A stretch of 64,000 nucleotides of DNA from Apostichopus japonicus (taxonomy: Eukaryota; Echinodermata; Holothuroidea; Aspidochirotida; Stichopodidae), in NCBI RefSeq assembly GCF_037975245.1, contig NC_092579.1, positions 19,242,678-19,306,677 of the forward strand, in the 5' to 3' direction. Position numbers and translations under genes: made by a program. Shown piece by piece: positions 50,332 to 60,689 of the stretch (its first letter is position 1; each line of letters begins with the position of its first letter). The notes beneath the pieces are model-generated. The model was not told the origin of the DNA. It saw nothing but the letters and a program-made list of their open reading frames with translations, and made no database searches.

Positions 50332-51904
50332 GTCGTAGCCAGTGTTCGATTTTTCCGGTATCGCATCGCAAAATGCGATCCAAAACGACAAACTTGCGAG
50401 ACGTTTCCAAATCAGCATCGCACATTGTGCCGATTTGTGCGATACAAATTCCTAGTCAGATTTGGGAGCAAACACTCAAACCTTAACTTACGAACTTCTA
50501 CTCAATGTAGAAGTTATAATTTATTGAGTTTACACTCAATGTACAACTTATTCACTTGATCGTATAGCGAAAAAAAAAACCTGAAAAAATAATATCCTAC
50601 CATAGTTAAGTGTAAAGCAAATAGCCTAACCACCTCGGCGGTTACGGATCTCACGTAACTAAAAGGTTCCCTGGCAACGTGCCAAAAAATGTTAACAAAC
50701 AGGTGTTACACAGGGGATGAGCTCACAGTTGTTGGGAAGGTACCTGGGCAAATTCGCAGCACATGTACCGTGGTACAGTAGTTGGGTATAGGGTTAAACA
50801 CTGCAGTTGTAAAAATGTACGCATAGTGCACGCTATTCATTGTTAGGCAGTCTAGAAACGGGGCTTTGCTGAACGTTGTTTGTTTCATAATATCGGAAGT
50901 TTTCTAAGTTGCACTTTTTAAAGATTGAAAGACAGATTAAATCTCTTTTCATTTTATAACATAATATAGCTACTTTAACTTGTCATTTTGAAATTTTCAT
51001 CAGTTTCGTGACAATTTAAATAAAAAAAGTTGTCAGTATTTTGCATCCTCAACTGCGAATTTTTTCATCGCCAGACATCGCAAAAAATGACAACAATTTT
51101 CGGGGGCTTTCGCCCCCAGGTTCCCCACGAGGGTTCTACCCCATGACCCCACCATAGCCCTAAGACGGGCCCCTGGACACCACGCCTTTATGCTCGCACG
51201 TTACGCGTGCTAGGCAGGCGAACACCGGCGGGAAATCGGCAGTGTGTTCGCGGGAAGTTGAACAAGGTTTTCCAACACTGCTGAACTGTGCAGTTACTGT
51301 ATGCATCATGTTCAAGGTTTTCACGGAGGCCTTTGAGGAAATGAATGGTTAGCAGGTGCGTATCCAGGGGGGGGGCGTTGGGGGCGCGCGCCCCCCGGGT
51401 AAGAAAAAGAGGAGAGAAAAAAAAGAGAAGAAAAAAGAGGGGAAAAAAGAGGGGAAAAAAGAGGAGGAGAGGAAGGAAGGGAAAAGAAAAAGAAGAAAGA
51501 GAGAAAAAGGAGAAAAGGAGGGAGTAAAAGAAAAACGCGAAGACACCGGGGAGAGGAAGAGGAACAGTGACATCATTACAGCGCTGAAGGGTAGCCAGTG
51601 ACGGATCAATGATTTCGTAAAAGTGTGACTCACCCTACCCCTTACACCGACAACTCCATTTTTTGACGTTTCCATTTTCCTCTCTCACTAATGATCTATA
51701 TATGTACTATATATGGTCTATCATAACGCGTGTGTAGAATTGTGCTATGAAACCAACTGTGGCTGGTCTCGAACTCGACCGTGTCGTCGGGGAACATGAC
51801 GCATTTTGGGATGGGGGCGACCGCCCGCCCCCCCCCCATTCAGCATTTTTTTAAATGATATCGCTAAGTAATTTCAAAACAGAAAGTGCTTAGAGGCAAC
51901 TTAG

Positions 51905-52082
51905 AAGGCCTGGGAAGTGTCATTTCCAGCGATCTGGGAGACATTTTCGGCCAAAATTTGCTTGTACGCTTCGCGCTAACAAATGGTCCTGGGTAGTGCC
52001 ATTTCCAGCGATCTGGGAGGCATTTTCGGCCAAAATTTTCTTGTACGCTTCGCGCCAACCTATGGTGGCGCTACGCTTAGAT
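51905..52082 (+). repeat. Two tandem copies of the shared ~95-bp core module
   Basis: The first copy (51905-51985) runs from a GGCCTGGGAAGTGTCATTTCC-like start to CGCGCTAACAAATGGT, where it breaks off. The second (51986-52082) is complete to CGCTACGCTTAGAT. Both sit in the middle nested element. Each carries the GTACGCTTCGCG and CCAGCGATCTGGGAG blocks. Confidence 0.85.
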
Positions 52083-52476
52083 AATTTGCCTACAGGCTTC
52101 GCCCCTCCCTTGGCAAATTCCTCGCTACGCGCCTGTTCGAATTTGTAACGCAAACAGCAGATATCACATCATATCAGTGAGCATGAAAATGGCGTTCCAG
52201 GATGAAAAGCCTCAAAACTGTCCGACTTGCCTGAAAAAATAACCAAAAATTTTCGCGCGCACGTCTTCATGTCAATATCATATAAGCAAGCATCGGTTAT
52301 TACATCGCATGCCATCATGTACCGTACGGTCCGTTCAAATTGCGCAGTATTTCGCGGGATGCTAATGTAAACAACGACATGTCTCATGTAGATGTATAAA
52401 AAGCATGGAGGTCCAATTATGTCAAAACTCTCTTTTACATTAGTAATGGCGAATTAGGGGCTGCACCCCCGCCGCG

Positions 52477-52854
52477 CAGTGGCGGAGCGTCCATACGGTC
52501 GGGGTGGATGCCCCCCCCCCTGACGGACTCAAATGGACTGCTGGCGCCTTTTTCAGCTCTTTACCACTTTTTACTTATTCTAGATTATTGACTTTTTTAT
52601 TGCGCTCTCATCTACTTATTGACATTTCTCACATTTTGTTGGTGTAATTTGGCGATGACACCTTATTCTTCGTTTATCTGCAAATTAGCCAGGCCCGGAA
52701 AGGGTCATTTCCGGCGATCTAGGGAGTATCTTTATTCAAAAAATGTCTGTACGCTACGCGCCAACCAGTGGTGGCGCCCCGCTTAGATACTGTCGAAAGC
52801 GCTCCTACAGACCATTCTCGCCACTCCTGACCAATACCCCTAGCTCCGCCACTG
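52477..52854 (+). mobile_element. Complete hAT-like MITE of the CAGTGGCGGAGC family, copy C (378 bp)
   Basis: Exact 12-bp inverted termini CAGTGGCGGAGC and GCTCCGCCACTG. CCGCCGCG flanks both sides (52469-52476 and 52855-52862), an 8-bp target duplication. It carries the core module at 52692-52792. It is nested inside the element at 51353-53543. Confidence 0.92.
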
Positions 52855-54309
52855 CCGCCGCGCCTCCTACGCCTATGTGTGTAGTGTTCGGTTGAAGGAA
52901 ATATCTGCTATTTTTTCATTTCCTTCAACCAACTTTTATAATAGCCGTTATAAGAGGTTTTAATGTTTGTACACCAATAAATTAACTGTGTCTGAATTTT
53001 CGAAAATTTCTGACCAACATTCTGCATCACACTTCCCTCTACTCGTGCAATTTTGACCGGTCTGTTAGGGGTTCAAGGAAGTTTTTCTATATTGGTTGTC
53101 CATAGATGAAATTTTGTACAACATTATGGGTATGTTTTCAAGTGAGTTTATTGACGAGAAATGGGAATTTTCAAATTCTGAACAAATATGGGGCTTAAAA
53201 CCTTCAAAATTGGGGCTGACGGGTATTGTGGGCCGCGACGTAGAATCACATACAAAAGCAAAGACCCACAGGAGATGCCATCAGGTCGAACATGATGTGT
53301 GCCGGGTTGACAAACTTCAAAAAGGTTATGGATGGAAACAAAAACTATTAGGAAATACCTGGTTCTCAGGCAAAAAGTGTACATCTGGTTGGTCATTTCA
53401 AGCCCGAGAAGTGCCGTTTCCGGTGATCTGGGGGGGTTTCAAAACAAGAAATTTTCTTGTACGCTGCGCGCCAACCGATGGTGGCGCTCCGCTTAGATAG
53501 TAATTCGCGCCCCCCGGGTTTGAAAATCCTGGATACGCGCCTGGTTAGTACAGTGTATATATGCTGCACTAATGCTGTGTGTAGGCCAAGGTTCACGAAG
53601 GTCATTGGTTATATTCGCGCGCCGTAGACGTGTTTTTAGATGTTACGGAGAGTCAGGTTTCCATGGATATTAATCGAAAATGAATCTGAGTTTAACTGAC
53701 GCTAAAGAAATGGATCGTCTTGGGCAGATTAACAAATCATTGCAAGTATAAATAAGTACAGGTAGCTCTGCTGTTAAAAAGAAAAGTTCAATATCGGTTT
53801 GCTGTTATCGGCAATTAGGCAAAATTTTACCGATACCGATATGCTGCCGATATTGCAAACATCGGCCGATACCGATATTGAAAACGATTATCGTAGCAAC
53901 ACTAGTATAAATAATAATAAAAAACAAACATTTTCTAGTTAATACATTGATCGCCAACATTTGGTCCGTTTTGTGGTAATTTCAAAACTGCTATTCAATA
54001 TTGGGGAACTGCTATGCAACAAAAATATTGTATAGCAATTGTCGAAATTTGTTGCTATGCAATTTTTTGGCCATAAGTCGAACACTGGTCGTAGCCCCTC
54101 TGCCCATTTTTCTCAATGAAAAAAAGTATATTATGTCAGTTGGATTATAAAAGAGTAGAGTGTGGTCTTGGGATCTTTGTAGCAGATTACTCCGTGGGGG
54201 GTCTGGGAGTATTCTCCCTCAAAGAATCTTTGTGCAAGTGACTACTTTTGTGTGAGGTTATGAAGAGGTGAGATAACCACAGCCAATGGTATACATGTAT
54301 GTTGGTCAT

Positions 54310-54894
54310 CATGGGCGCAGATCCTGGCGGGGACGCGTTCCCACCAACTTTTTCAGTGGTTCGGACATGATATACCGTGTCCCAACCAATTTGTCTTGAC
54401 CAAACGTTGAATTACAAATTCCCCTATATTAAACTTTGTGGTTGTGGTCAGCAAAACGGACTGAGTGCGAACAAAACAATCGTTAACAACTCACACTATG
54501 CGTTGCCAATTTGAGTTGGCTTCACGTCCAGTTCTCATTTTATTATATTTATCCACAGTCGCATTTGCGACAGTCTATAATTGTTTTCTGGGAGAGGACC
54601 ACAGACCCATCGTATACAAAAGTCTTCTTGGATTATATGTCCCCTGGTTTTTTTTTTCTGCAGACGCCCATGTATTTCTCCAAACTAAATTTCTAAACAA
54701 TGAGATCTAAAACTTACGGAGGTTTAGGAGCATCATTGGGTCTGAGAAGTGTTATTTCCGGCGAGCTGGGAGGTATATTTGCCAAAAATTTCTTGTACGC
54801 TACGCGCGAACCCATGGTCATGCACGCTCCGCTTAGATTGTATCAGAGAACAGACACGCGTCCCCACCATTATCCGAGACTGATCTGGGCCCAT
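54310..54894. mobile_element. MULE-like non-autonomous element (585 bp)
   Basis: Inverted ends: CATGGGCGCAGATCCTGG and GGGGACGCGT at the left, ACGCGTCCCC and GATCTGGGCCCAT at the right. GTTGGTCAT flanks both sides (54301-54309 and 54895-54903), a 9-bp target duplication as is usual for Mutator-like elements. It contains the ~70-bp repeat copy at 54648-54717 and a core module at 54740-54840. Confidence 0.75.
54648..54717. repeat. Dispersed ~70-bp repeat, copy 2
   Basis: Nearly identical to 21281-21351, including CTGCAGACGCCCATGTATTT and the end GAGATCTAAAACTTA. It lies inside the MULE-like element. Confidence 0.75.
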
Positions 54895-54903
54895 GTTGGT
54901 CAT

Positions 54904-56054
54904 ACGTCCTGTTAAAGATGCAGTAGTTTAAAATATACAACAAATTTAAAATAAAAAAGACACACCTAAGCTTCATATGATTTTGGCATTGTAATGTAAT
55001 CATTAGTAACCATACGTCCTATCAGTTTGACTTGATTCAAATTCTGTCAATTTTACAATATTGTGATTCCGTAGATCGAGGCCCTGAAAGTTGCCTTGGT
55101 TACCCTCACTTTCATCGAAATGGTTAAAATAAAATGGACTCTCACTCAGTTATGTTAGCTGTGAAGCTACCAGACATGGTTCTCACTACAAGTATTGAAT
55201 TTGAAAATTTAAGCAACTCGTTCCGAGATATTATATGTTTAGCTATATGGAGTGTTAGTAAAGGTTGTTTCAACGTATATATATATATATCATACGTTTC
55301 ACTGTTGTATAGTCAACTACATTTATCCAACTACCAAGAAGTTCCGAGTGCTTATAGGAGACACAGGCCTAAGCAACACTTCTAGCTTATTATGACAGAA
55401 ACATTTTGAACAGTTACAGCAAAACAGTACCCCGTTTCGGCAGATATCCTGGTTTAAAATTCTCCTTTAGGATTCCGATTACTACAAGTACGTTAGTCCG
55501 AGTATTGCCTGTTAGGATCCGAGTACAGATTTACCAGTGTATGAGTACAATCTTTACATAATCCGAGTACTTTTTAATCCGGGTTCTTTGCGAGTACTTG
55601 TCAATTACCTCGGATTGTTATTGCTTGCAAACTCTAGAATGTGTCAGTTAATATTATCAGAAATTATCAGATGTTGGCATGACGAAGTGGCAGGTGGCAA
55701 TTCCTGACATGAACACATGCATGGTTGCAAGATTAAAACAAGACTACTTTTAGACGCAAAAAAAGTAATTTGAATATGTAATACGCAGTCCGAAAACACT
55801 GCTAACCAGTCCAGACTGTTTTTCTATAACATTTTTAATTGTTGAGACAGCCGAGGCTCATCAATAAAAGTGACTGGACTATATAGTCTAATACATATAC
55901 CATTAGGTCGGTTCCTTTGGTGCAACCCCAAAACGCTATGAAAAAACATAAGACTTTGATGGAATGCAATCGAATGACCTCCATGGCTACCCTGTTGTTT
56001 ATATGACAGTGTTAAAAGAAACTACTTTGATGGAATGTTTTTGAATTTATTACA
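54904..56054. other. Intergenic
   Basis: AT-rich, with an (AT)n run near 55277. No gene recognised. Confidence 0.4.
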
Positions 56055-56062
56055 CTATAGAT

Positions 56063-56433
56063 CAGGGTTTCCCTAACTTTATCCCCCACGAACCCCCTGT
56101 AGATGTCAGAGTTGTCCGCGAACCCCCAACATTTCGAGACACGATCCGAGTCATTATTATACTATAATACTCATAACAATGCTACGTAAAAGATCAAGTT
56201 CATTGTATTATATTGTAATGCAAAAAAAAAAAATGAATAACTATATATTTGGAAACTTCAAGATCAGATCAGCTCTTTATCTTCACGACGTGCTGTCATG
56301 CGCACACCAACTTCACCAAAGTCATGCGGCCTGTGTCTGTTCATGCACGGTACGGTACTACTATGGCAACATATGCCATACATACATATGGGGGGGGGGG
56401 GGGGGTTCATGCACCTCAGTTAGGGAACCCCTG
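56063..56433. mobile_element. hAT (Charlie-like) MITE, 371 bp
   Basis: Termini CAGGGTTTCCCTAACT and GTTAGGGAACCCCTG are inverted copies. CTATAGAT flanks both sides (56055-56062 and 56434-56441), an 8-bp target duplication. There is a run of about 16 G near the right end. No coding capacity. Confidence 0.9.
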
Positions 56434-56441
56434 CTATAGAT

Positions 56442-59306
56442 TAACTTAACATTATAGCTTTCATCGAGAAGCCGACGTTATCATCAATGTATGCTGTATT
56501 GGGCCCCAAATATGTTAGATATTCAAATATGGTCACCTTTAGTCAAAATTCTTAAACTGATTTTATTACAACCTTCGAGGAAAGTATCCTCCACTGGGAC
56601 ATTTAGTCATCTTGTGTGTTCCTTAGAAATGTCTGAGAACAATTTGGAGAGTATAAAGACCTCCAGGAAAGTACTTTTTGAAAACTTCTAGCAATTATAG
56701 CGTGCTATAATTTCTGGCCTATACAGACTATCGGTACATTTAAAGCAGCATTCCAGCGAATTAAAATCATCTAAAGATAACTGCCTTAATAGCTAAAGAA
56801 AGGTAACAGGTCAGGAACCTTGAACTCGTGAACAAGTAGTCCGATTCCTCGGTATATCCCTCTCTCACAAAACATGTCGTGTAGAAACACGTGCAAATGC
56901 CTGTAACTATGGTTGCGCAATAATGTATGACTGTTGTCTCGCAGTGAGATGCTCAAAGGTCACACAAGGTCTATTCAAAGCTGCAGATGAGGTTGTGTTT
57001 GCAGATCTATTTCATGTATAGCCTATACTCAGTATGCGCCCTAGAAAGAATGCATCCCGTTGATCATCGGGACGTGTGATTTTGTTTTTTGTTTGCCTGT
57101 TAATTTCGTCATATTCACTCTGAGTTGCATGTTGATTCAGTATTTTGTTTTTTATAGCCTTACCTCCATACACAAGAGTGTAGTTTAACTGTTGGCTACT
57201 TTAACGATCAGATTGGATCAAACACAGAGCAAATACTACAAGTACAAATAAAAGGAAATAGCTGAAGCTGCTGGTATAGTATACAGAGTCACTGTGTTCA
57301 ATTAAGCCAGTTGTACGTGCTTTCAGATATAGGCTATATGCACTATTGAAGGTCGAAGCGATTTTGTTTTCTACGCTGGTAATTACCTCCAGCTGGAAGT
57401 TGAGTAATTAAAAGAAGTTGTCCACCATCCCAGCCCATGCAGTATCATCATTATAAAAGATAGGTAAGCATTAACATGTATACTGTTATACTGACGCAGC
57501 GTATCTAACATACAGGTGTCGGTGTTGTTCTTGTGTTCCTTCACTGTTCCTCAAAGTTCATCTCGTAAGCCTTTATCGATTGTATCATACAGAGCTACAG
57601 TCTGCGTATAGTAACAAACTTATTTCCATTTTAACGCAATTGGATATATTAATGAATATATGTATGCAGTGACGTTCTCTGCATAATTGTTATCATCTTG
57701 TAGCATCATATGTAGTCTTTCCAAAAATAATGAAGGTTTTACTAAAACTGAAAACCTTGTAGGCCTACTAAAAAAAATGTATTTTGCGATGGAAATAATA
57801 ACACCATATTAACATCTAAGGCCATCTAAAGCAATCTAACTGACTGAAATAAACTTTAGAATGCATGTCGAGTTCAGATCTAGAATTGTTTTTTTTTTTG
57901 GGGGGGGGGTGGGGGCTTGTATAGCTAAGTACTTCCGGGAGGGTGGTATTGCAAGGGCTTGGGCAGCCTCCCCGTAAAGTCAGCTTCCCTTTTCCTCTTG
58001 ATTTTAGTGAATTTTGTATCTATTATTCTGTAAACGCTTCCTATTTGTAAATGATTTTGCTTGTCTTTATTTTGCCTTACTCTGCCTATTCACATTTCTA
58101 TAAATCTGGTTGTTCCTAATTTTTTGCCAACCTGCAGGAACCGCGCTTCCGCACTGCTCGATCAGGCTTGTCCCCCCCCAACCCCCCCCCCCTCGTCACA
58201 ATCTAGGATGAATTACATAAATAAGAATGCCACCAGTGACCAGCACATGTGGTGCGGAGGAGACGGGGCCGGGGGGGGGGGCTCAAATTGCAAATTCCCC
58301 GACTGATTTTTGAAGGGCTACCGTATGAACCTTTATAAAAGCGCTGTAGGCGGATCGATTTAAAAAAAAAAAAATACGAAAGATAGGTGTTGCTGTGGGG
58401 TCGTTGAACGTGACTCCCATGTATGATGTTCTGGGGATACTCTCCAGAAGAAGAAAAATGAAAGTTTAAACGTCAAATGGTGCATTCTGAGACAAAGTTC
58501 TATAAGTAGGTCGAAACATGCAAAATTGTCAAATATAAACACTTTGAATTTTGCAAAAAATCCTTGGCCTGAACGCCTTTTCCCGACTGACGATGGAGGG
58601 TAGGGGAGGGGTGGGGTGGGATGGGATGGGGGAGGGGATGCGCACGCTACTGAATGACACCGAACACATTGCACTTGCGATATGCATCCGGCACGGACAT
58701 GTGTACTGGGAACTGCTTCGTTCGAGGACCATGATGCAATCACACTTACGAAGCTATACGTATACGTTTTCTGAGTAAACAGTTCATTATAGTTCAGCGC
58801 GTTATGACTATATAAACTGAAGTTACATCTAAAGTTCGATAGTTGTTTTATTATGCTTGTATCAATATCGTCAAGATGAACCGACTGATATTAACCCTGA
58901 TAACATTCATAAACACGATTCTATAGCCATGACTTAGCTGGTTCTGTATTGACATTGTTCCCACTACATATCGTACGTTATTTGTTGGTAAAAGTGAAGA
59001 CTGTCTTTGTGATTTTTTTTTAAAAACATATATATTTCCGACCTACAGCTAGTAAAGGGTCATAGCTTAATTTAGTGTGACTGGTCAGAATTGTTAGTGT
59101 TATACCGAACTGAAGTTAAGGAATCAGGTAATAATGGCTAAATGTTTTGTTTTTGTTTTGTTTTTTGTGCTAAATGAAAGGGCTGGGGGAATTGGAGGGG
59201 GGTGTAAGTGCAAAATTCTGCTGCTTGATGAGAAAGCTGTAAGGGAATAATTGTTTCAGGCATTCAGTTGACCAAGTTTTTCCCTGTTTTACTCTTTCAC
59301 AGCAAT
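56442..59306. other. Intergenic and presumed 5' part of the SLC35G-like gene
   Basis: No coding exon recognised. The sequence just before 59303 (TTTTTCCCTGTTTTACTCTTTCACAG, 59277-59302) has the form of a 3' splice site, so a 5' UTR exon of the carrier gene probably lies upstream. Its position could not be determined. Long G and C runs at 57890-57915, 58174-58192 and 58265-58282. Confidence 0.45.
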
Positions 59307-60689
59307 ATGGCGGCCATTAACGCCGCTTTCGTAGCAGACGATAACGAGGACGCTATCGTTAAAACAGCCTATCAGATTAATTCTAATGAAGACGCTATTG
59401 CTGAAACAGCCGATCAGATCAATTCTAATGAAGACGTTATTGCTGAAACAGCCAATCAGATTAATTCTAATGAAGACGTTATTGCTGAAACAGCCAATCA
59501 GATTAATTCCAATGAAGACGTCATCGCCGCTGAAACAGCCGATCAGATCAATTCTAATGATGTCGTCAACGGAAATCTTGGAGACACAGATACGTTTGCT
59601 GAACTTGAAACGCCTATCGACCACCCAAGTAAACTACAATTGTTGAGACTTCAGATTCACAAAAGAAGAGGCTTGTTATTCGCTTTGTTATCTGCTCTAC
59701 TGTTTTCGTCGGAAGATGTTGTCATGGACGTCCTAGCCAAAACATTAGATGTTTTTCAGATCACCTTTACGGTTAGTATTTTGACAGTTGTTTTATCAGG
59801 TGCATGCCTCTTCTTCGGCAAAATTAAACCACCAGCAGGAAGATGGCAGTGGACTTCACTCGCCATCAGTGGTATAGCACTGTCCCTCGGTATGCCTACC
59901 GCCCTCTTGTCTTTGAAGTACATGGATGTCGGCGCCTCCATAGCTATCATTTACACGATGCCAATTTTTACGGGGATTTTCGCGTGGATCATTTTGAAGG
60001 AACCCATGAAGCTGATACATTTGTTATTCGTAGCAGTGTCATTTGCGGGAGTCCTCCTTATCGCCCAACCAGAGTTTATATTTGGCAGCAACGAAGAACA
60101 AAACCCAGACGATAATGCCTTGCTGGGTACAATTTTTGCCTTGGTTTCAGCCGTAGCTTTTGCTCTTCTCGCCGTTATCTCTAGAAAACAGGCTGGCGCT
60201 GGTATGCACCTGTTTGTTTTAATGTTTTATAATGCTATCGTCACGGCTGTTGTTAATTCTCTCACCTGTACAGGGCTACAAGCTTGGGCAATGCCATCTC
60301 TTGTCAATTGGTTGGAGTTATTTGGATTTGCTTTCCTCGATTTTTGGGCACAGATGACTTTAATCATGGCGCTCATTTTGGAAGCAGCCATTTTGGTTTC
60401 TATAACAACAACCATTGAAGTCATGTTTGCCTTTATCTGGCAAATCACTATATTCCGTGTTTATCCTGATTGGAAAACGGGTTTCGGAGCAGTCCTTATC
60501 GTGTCTACGTGTGTGGGCATAGCTTTCACCAGCTCTGGATCTGAGCACGACCTATCAGAGACGAAAACTGAGGACATTGACCCGGTACAGGATAAAATAA
60601 CAACATCGGACAAAGTCGAACCAGAAATTGCAGTGAATGTTGACGAAAATGTTACCGTGAGAGACAGACATGTGATTGAGAGAATATAA
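59307..60689 (+). CDS. SLC35G-like transporter, drug/metabolite transporter superfamily
   Basis: A 460-residue membrane protein of the EamA/DMT fold, closest in feel to SLC35G. The substrate is not predictable. Residues 22-85 are a tandem array of 14-residue acidic units (QINSNEDVIAETAN-type, about five copies, one with an extra Ala). A linker and a basic segment (LQIHKRRG) lead into roughly ten hydrophobic segments from 122 to 410. Typical features include the end of the first repeat (ASIAIIYTMPIFTGIFAWIILKEP, about 210-233) followed by FAGVLLIAQPEF. The C-terminal tail (411-460) is acidic and soluble. I start at 59307 and not at the ATG at 59268, because a splice-acceptor-like tract ends just before it and ATGGCGGCC has good context. 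The coding region has no introns. Confidence 0.82.
   Translation: MAAINAAFVADDNEDAIVKTAYQINSNEDAIAETADQINSNEDVIAETANQINSNEDVIAETANQINSNEDVIAAETADQINSNDVVNGNLGDTDTFAELETPIDHPSKLQLLRLQIHKRRGLLFALLSALLFSSEDVVMDVLAKTLDVFQITFTVSILTVVLSGACLFFGKIKPPAGRWQWTSLAISGIALSLGMPTALLSLKYMDVGASIAIIYTMPIFTGIFAWIILKEPMKLIHLLFVAVSFAGVLLIAQPEFIFGSNEEQNPDDNALLGTIFALVSAVAFALLAVISRKQAGAGMHLFVLMFYNAIVTAVVNSLTCTGLQAWAMPSLVNWLELFGFAFLDFWAQMTLIMALILEAAILVSITTTIEVMFAFIWQITIFRVYPDWKTGFGAVLIVSTCVGIAFTSSGSEHDLSETKTEDIDPVQDKITTSDKVEPEIAVNVDENVTVRDRHVIERI
59364..59561. repeat. 42-bp coding minisatellite
   Basis: Tandem 42-nt units (one of 45 nt) inside the SLC35G-like reading frame, on ATTAATTCTAATGAAGACG. Units keep the frame. 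Their near-identity suggests recent expansion. Confidence 0.9.

Larger units (their letters stand above)
51353..53543. mobile_element. Middle nested element (CAGGYGCGTATCCAGG termini)
   Basis: The left end CAGGTGCGTATCCAGG and right end CCTGGATACGCGCCTG are inverted copies with one mismatch. Subterminal GGGCGCGCGCCCCCCGGG (left) and GCGCCCCCCGGG (right) match. GTTAG flanks both ends, a possible 5-bp target duplication. It contains a purine-rich stretch (51400-51540), two adjacent core modules (51905-52082), one at 53398-53500, and the smaller element at 52477-52854. The superfamily is unknown. Confidence 0.75.
50340..54087. mobile_element. Outer hAT-like element hosting two nested insertions (3.7 kb)
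   Basis: Termini CAGTGTTCGA (50340) and TCGAACACTG (ending 54087) are exact inverted copies. GTCGTAGC flanks both sides (50332-50339 and 54088-54095), an 8-bp target duplication. The element's own sequence is about 1 kb at the left and 0.5 kb at the right. The interior is interrupted by another element at 51353-53543. No transposase is recognisable. Confidence 0.88.

Noticed and set aside
51345-51675. Lys/Arg/Glu-rich frames on one strand and Phe/Ser-rich frames on the other
   Set aside because: Produced by a purine-rich tract inside a transposon.
53096-53500. 134-residue open frame
   Set aside because: It runs through the core module of a non-autonomous transposon and shows no transposase or other domain.
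59268-59306. Upstream ATG of the carrier frame (13 extra residues)
   Set aside because: This stretch is a polypyrimidine tract plus AG, more likely the end of an intron than coding sequence.
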